Positions 42,640 to 51,875 of a DNA stretch of 64,000 nucleotides are shown in pieces. Numbering within the stretch: position 1 is the first letter of the stretch; each line of letters starts with the position of its first letter. Made by a program: the position numbers and the translations under genes. Below the pieces are notes generated by a model that did not search any database, was not told the origin of the DNA, and saw only the letters and a program-made list of their open reading frames with translations. The stretch comes from an uncultured Marinobacter sp. (lineage in GTDB: Bacteria; Pseudomonadota; Gammaproteobacteria; Pseudomonadales; Oleiphilaceae). The stretch covers positions 350,416 through 414,415 of the forward strand of contig NZ_CAMPJO010000002.1 in the NCBI RefSeq assembly GCF_946886895.1, written 5' to 3'.

Positions 42640-43401
42640 ATGGAATTTCAACATGTGGCTGCCATTGTAACAGGCGGGGCTTCCGGCTTGGGCGAGGGCG
42701 CAGCGCGTGCTCTGGCGGCAGCGGGTTGCAAGGTCGCGATTCTGGATGTCCAGCAGGCTCTGGGTGAACGGGTGGCGACGGAGATTGGCGGTATGTTCGT
42801 GCATTGTGATGTGACTTCCGCAGACAGCGCGGAAGCGGCGATCAATGCGGCCCGAGAGGCCCATGGTCCCTGTGGCATCGCGGTGAATTGTGCCGGCATC
42901 GCCACAGCCTCGAAGATTCTGGGGCGTGACGGTGTGATGCCGCTGGAGAACTTCAGCAAGGTGATTCAGGTCAACCTGATTGGTACGTTCAATATTCTGC
43001 GCCTGGCGGCGGCGGATATGGCCCGGCGTGAGCCCAATGCCGACGGCGAGCGGGGGGTGATTATCAATACCGCATCGGTGGCCGCTTATGAAGGCCAGAT
43101 TGGCCAGGCGGCCTACAGTGCCTCCAAGGGCGGGGTGGTGGCGCTGACCCTGCAGTCGGCCCGTGAGCTGGCTCGTGAGGGGATTCGTGTCAATACGATT
43201 GCCCCGGGTCTGTTCATGACACCCATGATGGCGGGTATGCCCGAGGAAGTGCAGGAAAGCCTGGCCGCCACGCTGCCGTTTCCCAAACGTCTCGGCAAGC
43301 CGGAGGAGTTTGGCATGATGGTGGATCAGATGTTGCGCAACCCGATTCTCAACGGTGAAGTGATTCGCCTCGACTGTGCGCTTCGCATGGCCCCCAAGTG
43401 A
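42640..43401 (+). CDS. SDR-family 3-hydroxyacyl-CoA dehydrogenase (HSD17B10-like)
   Basis: A 253-residue [23 protein letters not shown] (cofactor site, residues 8-27), VAILDVQ acidic loop (NAD preference), [20 protein letters not shown] with the catalytic Ser, and YSASKGG (Tyr, Lys). The long insertion before the Ser ([14 protein letters not shown] region) and the C-terminal [17 protein letters not shown] are typical of type II 3-hydroxyacyl-CoA dehydrogenases, which act on 2-methyl-3-hydroxybutyryl-CoA in isoleucine degradation. It leads an operon with an acyl-CoA dehydrogenase and a thiolase and faces liuR. Confidence 0.85.
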   Translation: MEFQHVAAIVTGGASGLGEGAARALAAAGCKVAILDVQQALGERVATEIGGMFVHCDVTSADSAEAAINAAREAHGPCGIAVNCAGIATASKILGRDGVMPLENFSKVIQVNLIGTFNILRLAAADMARREPNADGERGVIINTASVAAYEGQIGQAAYSASKGGVVALTLQSARELAREGIRVNTIAPGLFMTPMMAGMPEEVQESLAATLPFPKRLGKPEEFGMMVDQMLRNPILNGEVIRLDCALRMAPK

Positions 43402-43425
43402 CGCATTCAATTGCAGGAGACATTC

Positions 43426-44577
43426 ATGACCATGCCTGTTGATAAAGAAGAGTTGGCGATGTTCCGGGACTCTGTGATCAAGGTCCTGGAAAAGGAAGTG
43501 ACGCCGCACTACGAAGCCTGGGAAAAGTCCGGCATTGTGCCCCGCGAGCTCTGGAACACCCTCGGCAACGCCGGCATGCTGTGTGTCGATGTGCCGGAAG
43601 ACTGCGGCGGTATCGGTGCACCGTTCCAGTTCTCGGTGGTGGTGGGCGAAGAGCTTGCCCGCATGGGGTTTGGCGCGCTGTCCACCAACGTCATGGTGCA
43701 CTCGGATATTGTGGCCCCTTACCTCAGCCATATGGGCAACGAGGAGCAGCGCCAGCAATGGTTGCCCAGGCTGGTTTCCGGTGAGGCGGTCGGCGCCATC
43801 GCCATGACTGAGCCGGGTGCGGGCAGTGATCTGCAGGCCATCCGCACCAGCGCGGTGAAGGATGGCGATGAGTATGTCCTCAACGGTTCCAAAACCTTCA
43901 TCACCAACGGCCAGCATGCAGACATGGTGATCGTGGCCGCCAAAACCGACCCCAGGGCCGGTGCCCGTGGCATCAGCCTGTTCCTGGTCGACACCTCTCT
44001 GCCCGGATACAGCAAGGGCCGGAATCTGGACAAGATCGGCCAGCATTCCGGCGACACCTCCGAGATGTTTTTCTCCGATATGCGCATTCCGGCGTCTGCC
44101 CGCCTCGGCGGTGAGGGCCAGGGCTTTGCCTACCTGATGGGCGAACTGCCCCGGGAGCGACTGGTGATCGGCGCGCTGGGTGTGGCGGCCGCACGGGGTG
44201 CCCTGGACCTGACCATCGCGTACGCCCAGGAACGGGAACTGTTTGGCCAGAAACTGGCCCAACTGCAGAACACCCGTTTCGAGATCGCCCGTATGGAAAC
44301 CGACTATCGGATCAACAAGGCGTTCGTGGACCAGTGCATTGGCGAATACGAGGCCGGCACCCTCGACACCGCGACCGCCTCGATGGCCAAGTACAGCGCC
44401 ACGGAGATGCAGTGCCGCGTGGCGGATGGCTGCCTGCAACTGTTTGGCGGCTACGGCTACACCACCGAATACCCCATCTCCCGGGCATTTATGGATGCCC
44501 GTGTACAGCGGATTTATGGCGGTACTTCGGAAGTGATGAAAGAAATCATTGCCCGATCAGTACTGGGTAAAGCCTGA
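43426..44577 (+). CDS. Acyl-CoA dehydrogenase
   Basis: A 383-residue acyl-CoA dehydrogenase. It has AIAMTEPGAGSDLQAIRTSA, KTFITNGQHADMVIVAAKTD, and the late catalytic Glu in VQRIYGGTSEVMKEIIARSV, as in medium-chain and short-branched-chain enzymes (unlike the isovaleryl enzyme liuA). The ATG giving MTMPVDKEEL has AGGAGA upstream; a longer frame starts 15 bases earlier. It lies between SDR and thiolase genes, 24 and 16 bases away, consistent with a beta-oxidation-type operon. Substrate is inferred, perhaps 2-methylbutyryl-CoA. Confidence 0.88.
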   Translation: MTMPVDKEELAMFRDSVIKVLEKEVTPHYEAWEKSGIVPRELWNTLGNAGMLCVDVPEDCGGIGAPFQFSVVVGEELARMGFGALSTNVMVHSDIVAPYLSHMGNEEQRQQWLPRLVSGEAVGAIAMTEPGAGSDLQAIRTSAVKDGDEYVLNGSKTFITNGQHADMVIVAAKTDPRAGARGISLFLVDTSLPGYSKGRNLDKIGQHSGDTSEMFFSDMRIPASARLGGEGQGFAYLMGELPRERLVIGALGVAAARGALDLTIAYAQERELFGQKLAQLQNTRFEIARMETDYRINKAFVDQCIGEYEAGTLDTATASMAKYSATEMQCRVADGCLQLFGGYGYTTEYPISRAFMDARVQRIYGGTSEVMKEIIARSVLGKA

Positions 44578-44593
44578 TTAAGTGAGGAAGACC

Positions 44594-45775
44594 ATGAGCA
44601 ACAACGACGTAGTTATTGCAGGATCAGCAAGAACCCCCATGGGCGGCATGATGGGCGCCCTGAGCTCCGTGCGCTCCCCGGAACTGGGCGCGGTCTCTAT
44701 TAAAGCGGCCATCGAGCGCTCCGGCCTGCAGCCGGCGGACATCCAGGAAGTCATCATGGGCTGCGTGCTGCCCGCCGGCCTCGGCCAGGCCCCGGCCCGG
44801 CAGGCGTCCCGCGCCTCCGGCATCCCCGACAGCTCTGGCTGCACCACCATTAACAAAATGTGCGGCTCTGGCATGCAGGCGGTGATCATGGCTCACGACC
44901 AGATCAAGGCCGGCACCAACAACATCATGATTGCCGGCGGCATGGAAAACATGAGCCAGGCACCGTACCTGCTTCCCAAAGCCCGCGCCGGCATGCGCAT
45001 GGGCCATGGCCAGGTGATGGACAGCATGTTCCTGGACGGCCTGGAAGACGCCTACGAAGGCGGTCTGATGGGCGTATTCGCCCAGCGCACCGCCGACAAG
45101 TACGACATCAGCCGGCAAGCGATGGATGAATTTGCCATCGGCTCCCTGCAGAAATCCTTGGCAGCCATCGAGAACGGCTGGTTCCGGGATGAAATCGTGC
45201 CGGTGACCGTCTCTGGCCGAGGCGGCGACACCGAGGTGGACGTTGACGAACAGCCGGGCAACGCCAAACCGGAGAAAATCCCGCATCTGAAGCCGGCCTT
45301 CGCCAAAGACGGTTCAGTCACCGCCGCCAACTCCAGCTCCATCAGTGATGGCGCCTCTGCGCTGGTACTGGCTTCCGCCGCCGAGGCAGACGCCCGTGGC
45401 CTGATTCCCCAGGCCCGCATCGTGGCCCATTCAACCCATGCCCGGTTGCCTTCGGAGTTCACCCTGGCGCCTATCGGTGCTATCGAAAAAGTGCTGAAGA
45501 AAGCGGGCTGGCGCGTGGCCGACGTGGATCTGTTCGAGATCAACGAAGCCTTTGCCGTGGTCACCCTGGCGGCGATCAACGAATTGAAGCTGCCGGTAGA
45601 GAAGGTGAATGTGCACGGTGGCGCCTGCGCCCTGGGCCATCCCATCGGCTCCTCCGGCTCGCGGATTATTATCACCCTGATCAACGCCCTGAAGCAGCGT
45701 GGCCTCACGCGTGGGGTTGCGTCGCTGTGCATCGGTGGAGGTGAGGGGACTGCAGTGGCTATTGAGCTGATCTGA
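44594..45775 (+). CDS. Acetyl-CoA acyltransferase (thiolase)
   Basis: A 393-residue thiolase. Catalytic residues are all visible: the nucleophilic Cys in TTINKMCGSGMQAVIMAHDQ (about residue 87), the His in HGGACALGHPIGSSGSRIII and the second Cys in ASLCIGGGEGTAVAIELI; NEAFAV is also present. It splits 3-ketoacyl-CoA with CoA or runs in reverse. GAGGAAG precedes the ATG. Last gene of the SDR/dehydrogenase/thiolase operon, completing it except for an enoyl-CoA hydratase, which could be supplied by another locus. Confidence 0.92.
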   Translation: MSNNDVVIAGSARTPMGGMMGALSSVRSPELGAVSIKAAIERSGLQPADIQEVIMGCVLPAGLGQAPARQASRASGIPDSSGCTTINKMCGSGMQAVIMAHDQIKAGTNNIMIAGGMENMSQAPYLLPKARAGMRMGHGQVMDSMFLDGLEDAYEGGLMGVFAQRTADKYDISRQAMDEFAIGSLQKSLAAIENGWFRDEIVPVTVSGRGGDTEVDVDEQPGNAKPEKIPHLKPAFAKDGSVTAANSSSISDGASALVLASAAEADARGLIPQARIVAHSTHARLPSEFTLAPIGAIEKVLKKAGWRVADVDLFEINEAFAVVTLAAINELKLPVEKVNVHGGACALGHPIGSSGSRIIITLINALKQRGLTRGVASLCIGGGEGTAVAIELI

Positions 45776-45786
45776 CCTGCCTGACC

Positions 45787-45813
45787 GGGCTCGCTTCGCC
45801 ATGGAGCGAGCCC
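45787..45813 (+). terminator. Hairpin downstream of the thiolase operon
   Basis: GGGCTCGCT (45787-45795) and AGCGAGCCC (45805-45813) pair perfectly over nine bases around a nine-base loop, 12 bases after the thiolase stop. The tail is not a clean T-run (CTTCCGACG is next), so it is a probable but not textbook terminator. Confidence 0.5.
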
Positions 45814-46361
45814 TTCCGACGGCCCCCCGGAAATGGTCAATCCGCACCCATCCGGCGCCTGAAACCGCTGTTTTTTGGAGTGGCAGCCTAATGCCACGAC
45901 CGCAACAACGTTTTCGTTCCATCCGGAAAAATGGGCCTGAGACGAATAACGAATATCTGCCCGCCCTGTTTGTTCGATTACGAAATATAAAACTGTAAAT
46001 CTCCCCTGAAAATGCATGTTCGACGGCGACACTCTCTGTTCCTGAAATTTTAATAACCATCATAAATCAGTCAGTTGGTTAGTCTCTGTAGGGGAATCAT
46101 GCACGCCCTGAATAATTACATGTATTTGATTTGGATAATAAAAATTATCTTTTCGTAAGCGGAGTTTAACGTTTCGTTACGATAGGTTTCTGGCTGTCGG
46201 AATGCGGTGGTGAAGCAAAGCCATGTCCGGGTGGTCGCCCGCCATCGTGTTCTCCCAATTCGACCCGAAGGTTCCGGCGATGGTTTCGCCAACGAACCTG
46301 ATCGGGCTCTGCAAGGTTCATTTTTCGTGGGCCATTGAGACGACAGTCAGGGAGTAGGGAA
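45814..46361. promoter_or_regulatory. Long AT-rich leader upstream of algD
   Basis: About 550 bases without a gene separate the thiolase hairpin from algD. The stretch 45950-46180 is notably AT-rich. It contains the short palindrome AACGTTTCGTT (46168-46178) beside a GGAGTTT sequence that faintly resembles an extracytoplasmic sigma -35 element, but no matching -10 at correct spacing is evident. In Pseudomonas the algD promoter also has a long upstream control region. No small gene is supported here. Confidence 0.45.
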
Positions 46362-47672
46362 ATGCGAATCAGTATTTTTGGTCTGGGGTACGTCGGTGCG
46401 GTCTGCACCGCCAGCCTTGCCCAGCGTGGGCATCACGTGGTGGGAGTGGATGTCTCTCCGGTCAAGATTGACCTGATCAACAACGGCAAGTCGCCGATTG
46501 TCGAACCAGGGCTGGAGGAACTGCTTCAGAGCGGGCGCAAGCATGGTTATATCACCGGTGTGACAGACGGCCATGTGGCGGTTCAGGAAAGCGAGCTGTC
46601 GATGATCTGTGTCGGCACCCCCAGCAAGCCCAATGGGGACCTGGACCTCCAGTTTGTGGAAAAGGTCTGCGGCGATATCGGCCATTCGTTGCGGGACAAA
46701 GGCGACTGGCACCTGGTGGTGGTGCGTAGCACCGTGTTGCCTGGCACCGTTCGCGACCTGGTTATTCCGGCCCTCGAGGAGGCCTCCGGCAAGCGGGCCG
46801 GTGTCGATTTCGGGGTGTGTGTGAACCCGGAATTCCTGCGCGAGAGCACCGCGATCAAGGACTACGATCACCCGCCCATCACGGTCATCGGCGAGCTGGA
46901 CGAGCGCTCCGGCGACCTGCTGGCACGAATCTATGAGGACCTGGATGCACCGATCATCCGCAAGCCCATCGAGGTAGCGGAGATGATCAAGTACACCTGC
47001 AACGTGTGGCACGCCACCAAGGTGAGCTTCGCCAACGAGATTGGCAACATTGCCAAATCCATGGGTGTGGACGGCCGCGATGTGATGGACGTGGTCTGCC
47101 AGGACAAGAAGCTCAACATTTCCCGTTATTACATGCGCCCAGGCTTTGCCTTCGGGGGTTCCTGTCTGCCCAAGGACGTGCGAGCGCTGACCTATCGCGC
47201 CAACCAGATGGATGTGAAGCACCCCCTGCTGAGCTCGATCATGAGCAGCAACAACGAACAGGTGGCCCATGCCTTCAAGATCCTGACCGGCTATGGCTGC
47301 CGCAAGATCAGCATGCTCGGCCTGAGCTTCAAGTCCAACACCGATGATCTTCGCGAAAGCCCGCTGGTGGAACTGGCCGAGATGCTCATCGGCAAGGGCT
47401 ATGACCTGCAGATTTTCGACCGCAATGTGGATTACGCCCGCACCCACGGCGCCAATCGCGAATACATCAACCAGAAGATTCCCCACCTCTCGAACCTGAT
47501 GCACAGCGATCTGCGGGGGGTGATCGATCACGCCGACGTGATTGTGGTGGGCAACAACGACGAGCTGTTCGAGACGGTGATTTCAGACGTTCCCGAGGGC
47601 AAGCGGGTGGTGGATCTCGTGGGTTTCATGAAAACCACGACCACCGATGTGCTCGAAGGCATCTGCTGGTAG
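46362..47672 (+). CDS. algD: GDP-mannose 6-dehydrogenase
   Basis: A 436-residue enzyme, the same length as Pseudomonas AlgD. It oxidises GDP-mannose to GDP-mannuronate with two NAD+, the committed step of alginate synthesis. Visible are the NAD fold [20 protein letters not shown], the central domain with [19 protein letters not shown], and the catalytic Cys in [15 protein letters not shown] (about residue 268). The ATG (after GGGAGTAGGGA) is preferred; an ATG-less longer frame adds nine residues. First gene of the 13-gene alginate locus. Confidence 0.95.
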   Translation: MRISIFGLGYVGAVCTASLAQRGHHVVGVDVSPVKIDLINNGKSPIVEPGLEELLQSGRKHGYITGVTDGHVAVQESELSMICVGTPSKPNGDLDLQFVEKVCGDIGHSLRDKGDWHLVVVRSTVLPGTVRDLVIPALEEASGKRAGVDFGVCVNPEFLRESTAIKDYDHPPITVIGELDERSGDLLARIYEDLDAPIIRKPIEVAEMIKYTCNVWHATKVSFANEIGNIAKSMGVDGRDVMDVVCQDKKLNISRYYMRPGFAFGGSCLPKDVRALTYRANQMDVKHPLLSSIMSSNNEQVAHAFKILTGYGCRKISMLGLSFKSNTDDLRESPLVELAEMLIGKGYDLQIFDRNVDYARTHGANREYINQKIPHLSNLMHSDLRGVIDHADVIVVGNNDELFETVISDVPEGKRVVDLVGFMKTTTTDVLEGICW

Positions 47673-47763
47673 TCACCGGGCTACGGATGCCCCGAAGGCC
47701 TGTTCTCGGCGCGGGGTATCCGGCCCGGGACAGGCACGGAACCCACTTTCAGGAACCTGCGGC

Positions 47764-49248
47764 ATGTCTTACATATCCGACAATCCAGTATCCAGAGCCG
47801 GTGGCTGGTTTCTTTTCCTGGCGGCGCTCGGGGCGTTGGCGGTTTCCCTGCCAAGCACCTACACCGTGAGGGGCGGGGCCCACTTTCTCCTGGTGATCGG
47901 TGTGATTGGTATCTGGCGGTATTCCGTGGGTATCATGCACTTTCTGCGTGCGATGTATTTCCTCAAATGGGCGCATCCCCGGCTGCGGCGGCAGGCCCGG
48001 GCGCTTGGTGACTCGGCGGCGCCGTCCCATGTCTACCTGATGGTCACCAGTTTCCGGATTGATTCCGGCACCACGGCCATGGTGTACAGCTCGATTATCC
48101 GCGAGGCCATCGATTGCCAGTGGCCCGCCACCATTGTGGCTTCGGTGGTGGAGCTGTCCGATGAAATGATCATGCGGACGCTGTGGCGAAAGCTGGACCC
48201 ACCCGACCACATTCAACTGAAAATTGTGCGCATACCGGGCACCGGCAAACGCGATGGCCTGGCCTATGGTTTTCGCGCCATCTCCCGGGATCTGCCGGAT
48301 GAAAACGCCATTGTTGCCGTTGTGGACGGCGATACGGTGCTGGACCCCGGCGTGGTGCGTACAACCGCGCCTTACTTCCGGCTGATGCCCAATATCGGCG
48401 CGCTCACCACCAATGAGTTCTGCGAAGTGCGTGGCAGCTACCTGATGTCGGAATGGCACAAGCTGCGATTTTCCCAGCGGCACATGAACATGTGTTCCAT
48501 GGGCCTGGCACGCCGGGTGCTGACACTCACCGGCCGGATGTCGGTGTTCCGGGCCAGTGTGGTGACCCGTCCGGAATTCATTGCTGACGTGGAATACGAC
48601 TCGCTGAAGCACTGGCGGCTGGGGGAATTCCGGTTTCTGACCGGCGATGATAAATCCAGCTGGTACAGCATGATGCGCCTGGGGTACGACACCTTCTACG
48701 TGCCCGATGCCTCCATCCGCACCGTGGAGCATCCACCGGACCCGAGCTTCATCAGGTCGGCCCGCCAGTTGATGTTCCGCTGGTACGGCAATTCCCTGCG
48801 CCAGAACTCCCGGGCGACCAAGCTGGGCCCCCGGCGGCTGGGGTGGTTTACCTGGTACGTGCTGTTTGACCAGCGCATTTCCATGTGGACCAGCATTCTC
48901 GGCCTGACCGCCGCGATTGTCGCCTCCATCAAATACTCGGGGCTGGTGCTGGTGGCCTACCTGTTGTGGATCGGCCTGACCCGGCTGTTGCTGACGCTTC
49001 TGCTGACTGCCACCGGGCACCCGATAGGGCCGGCTTACCCATGCATTCTCTATTTCAACCAGATCTTCGGGTCGCTGGTGAAGATCTATGTCTTTTTCCG
49101 GCTCGATCGCCAGTCCTGGACGCGCCAGAAAACTCGCTTCAGTTCCGACACGGCGTCGTTCCAGCAGCGGATGAATCGCTGGTCGTCGCGGATTATGACG
49201 ATATCGGCGGGTAGCGTCTTCCTGGCGCTGGTCATGAAACTGGTCTGA
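47764..49248 (+). CDS. alg8: Alginate polymerase glycosyltransferase subunit
   Basis: A 494-residue family 2 glycosyltransferase in the inner membrane, same length as Pseudomonas Alg8. Two N-terminal helices precede the catalytic domain: [17 protein letters not shown] (Asp pair), [18 protein letters not shown], then the [17 protein letters not shown] acceptor/Q-x-x-R-W-type motif, followed by C-terminal helices ([19 protein letters not shown]). It polymerises GDP-mannuronate with Alg44. The ATG giving MSYISDNP is chosen; the longer frame overlaps algD. Confidence 0.93.
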   Translation: MSYISDNPVSRAGGWFLFLAALGALAVSLPSTYTVRGGAHFLLVIGVIGIWRYSVGIMHFLRAMYFLKWAHPRLRRQARALGDSAAPSHVYLMVTSFRIDSGTTAMVYSSIIREAIDCQWPATIVASVVELSDEMIMRTLWRKLDPPDHIQLKIVRIPGTGKRDGLAYGFRAISRDLPDENAIVAVVDGDTVLDPGVVRTTAPYFRLMPNIGALTTNEFCEVRGSYLMSEWHKLRFSQRHMNMCSMGLARRVLTLTGRMSVFRASVVTRPEFIADVEYDSLKHWRLGEFRFLTGDDKSSWYSMMRLGYDTFYVPDASIRTVEHPPDPSFIRSARQLMFRWYGNSLRQNSRATKLGPRRLGWFTWYVLFDQRISMWTSILGLTAAIVASIKYSGLVLVAYLLWIGLTRLLLTLLLTATGHPIGPAYPCILYFNQIFGSLVKIYVFFRLDRQSWTRQKTRFSSDTASFQQRMNRWSSRIMTISAGSVFLALVMKLV

Positions 49249-49309
49249 CGCGGCCGGAGGTGTTTTCCATGCATCCATCATCGAATGAAAACAGATAAGG
49301 GCAAGAACA

Positions 49310-50479
49310 ATGAATACGGCAGCAATTGCACCGCAATTCGTTCATGAATCCGAGGCTCAACGGCAGTATGCCCGGGTGAGAATACCCGCGCGGCTGTTCG
49401 TGAGCCTGGATGGCAGTACTCACAAATTTCCGGTATCGGATCTCTCCGCCGGTGGCTTCAGCGTGAACACCGGGCTGGAATCGTTACGGCAGGGCCGTGT
49501 CTATAACGGACGGCTGGTGTTCAAGGTTGATGGCTTCGATTTCGCCATCGACGTCAGCTTTGTGCCAAGGAATTGCGACTCGTCTGATGATCGCTGCGGT
49601 TGTGAGTTCCAGAACCTTGGTGCCCGGGAAGTCTCCGCGCTGCGATATCTGATCACGGCGTTTCTCAGTGGTGAGGTGGTCACTGCGGGAGACGTGCTCA
49701 ATACCCTGTCCCGCGAGAATTTCACCAAGGCCCGGAAGAGCAAGGGGAGCCATGATCTGGGTTTTTTCGGCAAGCTCAGGGCCATGATCGGCAGCCTGAT
49801 TGCCATGTTGATCGGGCTGTTCGCCCTCGGTTTTGTGGCGTCTGAGCTGTGGGACATTTACTTCGTGACCAAGGCGGAATCGGCCATGGTGGCCTCCGAA
49901 CAGATCCCGGTGCGGATTCCGAAGGATGCCAAGGTGACGACGCTGGTTGAGCTGGGCCAGGAGGTCAAGGCCGGTGAAGCCATCGCCACGTTTGACGCGC
50001 CCATGCTGACGTACGTCAACGACCTGGTGGGCGAGGGCAACTACAGCATCGGGCAGATCGAGGAGTTGCTGGATCAGCGGGTGCGCGGCACGTTGACCAG
50101 CCCCTGTAACTGCAAGGTGATCAACCTCCGGCCGGCGGAGAACCAGTACATGAGCAAGGGCGAGCAGTTGGCGGTGGTGGCGCCGATGGATGCCACCGCC
50201 CACGTGGTCGCCAACTTCCTGTTTGAACAGGGCGAAAAACTCGAGGAAGGCCAGCGGGTGACGCTCCGGCTTCCAAATGGCGTGGAACAGACCGGCCATA
50301 TTACCTCCCTGTACGTGAACAGCGAGGCCCGGGGCGGGGCCATTGATGTCATCAGTGCCTCAATTGAGTCTGACCAGCCCCTGCCCACCGGCGCGATCGG
50401 GCGCCCGATTGGGGTCACCATCGACCAGTTCCGGCTGCCCAGCCTGGACAAGGTGGTTGACCGGTTTTCGGAAGGTTGA
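49310..50479 (+). CDS. alg44: Alginate co-polymerase with PilZ (c-di-GMP) domain
   Basis: A 389-residue bitopic membrane protein, matching Alg44 in length. Residues about 15-120 form the PilZ domain (RQYARVRIPARLFVSL with the Arg motif, then DLSAGGFSVNTG), which binds cyclic di-GMP and activates polymerisation. A transmembrane helix follows at about 160-185 (MIGSLIAMLIGLFALGFVAS), then a periplasmic membrane-fusion-like domain (PVRIPKDAKVTTLVELGQEV). The polymer therefore needs c-di-GMP; this is established for the family. Confidence 0.93.
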   Translation: MNTAAIAPQFVHESEAQRQYARVRIPARLFVSLDGSTHKFPVSDLSAGGFSVNTGLESLRQGRVYNGRLVFKVDGFDFAIDVSFVPRNCDSSDDRCGCEFQNLGAREVSALRYLITAFLSGEVVTAGDVLNTLSRENFTKARKSKGSHDLGFFGKLRAMIGSLIAMLIGLFALGFVASELWDIYFVTKAESAMVASEQIPVRIPKDAKVTTLVELGQEVKAGEAIATFDAPMLTYVNDLVGEGNYSIGQIEELLDQRVRGTLTSPCNCKVINLRPAENQYMSKGEQLAVVAPMDATAHVVANFLFEQGEKLEEGQRVTLRLPNGVEQTGHITSLYVNSEARGGAIDVISASIESDQPLPTGAIGRPIGVTIDQFRLPSLDKVVDRFSEG

Positions 50480-50493
50480 GGGGGTTGCCAGGC

Positions 50494-51870
50494 ATGTTCC
50501 GTCAAGGATGCGTTATCAGTCTTCTCACCCTGGCCCTGGTCGGGTGTGGCAACCTCCCCGATATTCAGCGGGCCGAGCGGGCGGCGGCCGCCGGCAATGT
50601 CGAGCAGGCCCGGGCGCAGCTTGAGGAACTGGCCCGGTTCGGCCTGGCGGATGCCCAGGTGGAACTGGGCGACCTCTACGCGGAAGAGGACACCGCCGAG
50701 GCCCGGCAGAAAGCCCTGAGCTGGTACCACAAGGCCGCCAAACAGGGCAGCGAGCGGGCGGTTATCCGGATCGGCAAGATGAATGCCCGGGAGGGCACAA
50801 CGCCCGAACAGCGGGTCAATGGCGCGCGCTACCTCAGAAAAGCGCTGGCGGAGGGCGATAAGTCCGCCCTGATTCCGCTGGTCAACCTGTACATGAACTA
50901 CCCCCGGGAATTTCCGGGCAGCGAGCCCCTGGAACTGATCAACCAGGCCCGGGCCTCGGGCGACCCCCGGGGCGACGTGGCCCTGGCGCGCTACTTCGTG
51001 CTGAAGGGCCAGTTTGACACCCGGGCAGATGACATCGAAGCCCTGTGCGTGCCAATTGCCGAGGCCCAGCCGGAATGTTTTCAGTTGCTGGCGCGGGTGT
51101 ATCTGTCCCAGGGGCGCGGCGACGACCTGAAGGCGCTGGTGAGCCGCGCCACCGCCGCATGGCGTGAGGGCAGCATCGAAGATCGGGACCTGTACCTGTT
51201 CGCCCGCTGGCTGTCCGACGATGAGTCGCCGCAGAAACAGGTGGCCACCACCAACGAACTCTACACCCTGCTGACACCGGGCTACGTGCCGGCGCTGACC
51301 GCCCGCGCCAAGCTGATCATGGAGAACACCTACCTGGCGGAACCGGAGGCGGTGCTGGATATGCTTGAGCGGGCGCGGGCCAACGGCGACCTGAAAGCCT
51401 CGCTGTCGCTGGCCAGGGCCTACGAACGGGGAAACATCGTAACCGCGGACCCGAAAAAGGCCATCAAGTACGCCCAGGAAGCGAGGGAAAAGTACCCCTC
51501 GGCGGACTACCTGCTGGGCCGCATCTACAAGCGCGGTTATCTCGGTGAGCCGGATCCCGAAAAGGCAAAATTCCATCTGCTGACGGCCGCCCGCCGGGGC
51601 TTCCCGAAAGCCGATTACGCCCTGGCGGAACTCTATTGGGAGGCAAAGGGCATTGAGGTGAATCGCCGCTACGCCTGGAGCTTTGCGTTGTTGGCCCATG
51701 AAGGCGGTGTCAAGCGGGCGAAAGCGCTGCTGCTGGAGATGGTGCCGACCATGCCACACCACGTCGAACAGGCGGCCGAAGCGCTTTATCAGCGTGAGCG
51801 CGCGGCCCGCCGCCAGATGTTGGCGAAGGCTGCCAGCGCCCCCGCCAAGACCACAGAACAAGGAGGATAA
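50494..51870 (+). CDS. algK: Alginate secretion lipoprotein with TPR/Sel1-like repeats
   Basis: A 458-residue outer-membrane lipoprotein. Leader MFRQGCVISLLTLALVGCGN ends in a lipobox (LVGC). The rest is helical repeats (RAERAAAAGNVEQARAQLEE; LADAQVELGDLYAEEDTAEA; KYPSADYLLGRIYKRGYLGE), as expected for AlgK, which localises AlgE and holds the periplasmic complex. The ATG chosen is 18 bases beyond an in-frame TTG that overlaps alg44 but leaves a worse leader. Confidence 0.9.
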   Translation: MFRQGCVISLLTLALVGCGNLPDIQRAERAAAAGNVEQARAQLEELARFGLADAQVELGDLYAEEDTAEARQKALSWYHKAAKQGSERAVIRIGKMNAREGTTPEQRVNGARYLRKALAEGDKSALIPLVNLYMNYPREFPGSEPLELINQARASGDPRGDVALARYFVLKGQFDTRADDIEALCVPIAEAQPECFQLLARVYLSQGRGDDLKALVSRATAAWREGSIEDRDLYLFARWLSDDESPQKQVATTNELYTLLTPGYVPALTARAKLIMENTYLAEPEAVLDMLERARANGDLKASLSLARAYERGNIVTADPKKAIKYAQEAREKYPSADYLLGRIYKRGYLGEPDPEKAKFHLLTAARRGFPKADYALAELYWEAKGIEVNRRYAWSFALLAHEGGVKRAKALLLEMVPTMPHHVEQAAEALYQRERAARRQMLAKAASAPAKTTEQGG

Positions 51871-51875
51871 GCTCA

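Noticed and set aside
42556..44439. 627-codon minus-strand frame opposite the SDR and acyl-CoA dehydrogenase genes
   Set aside because: It crosses two well-supported genes and the liuR operator, and its composition is that of an antisense shadow.
46160..46198. Possible AlgU/RpoE-type promoter (GGAGTTT ... TCTGG) before algD
   Set aside because: The spacing is about 21 bases against the usual 16-17 and both elements differ from consensus, so a promoter cannot be claimed.
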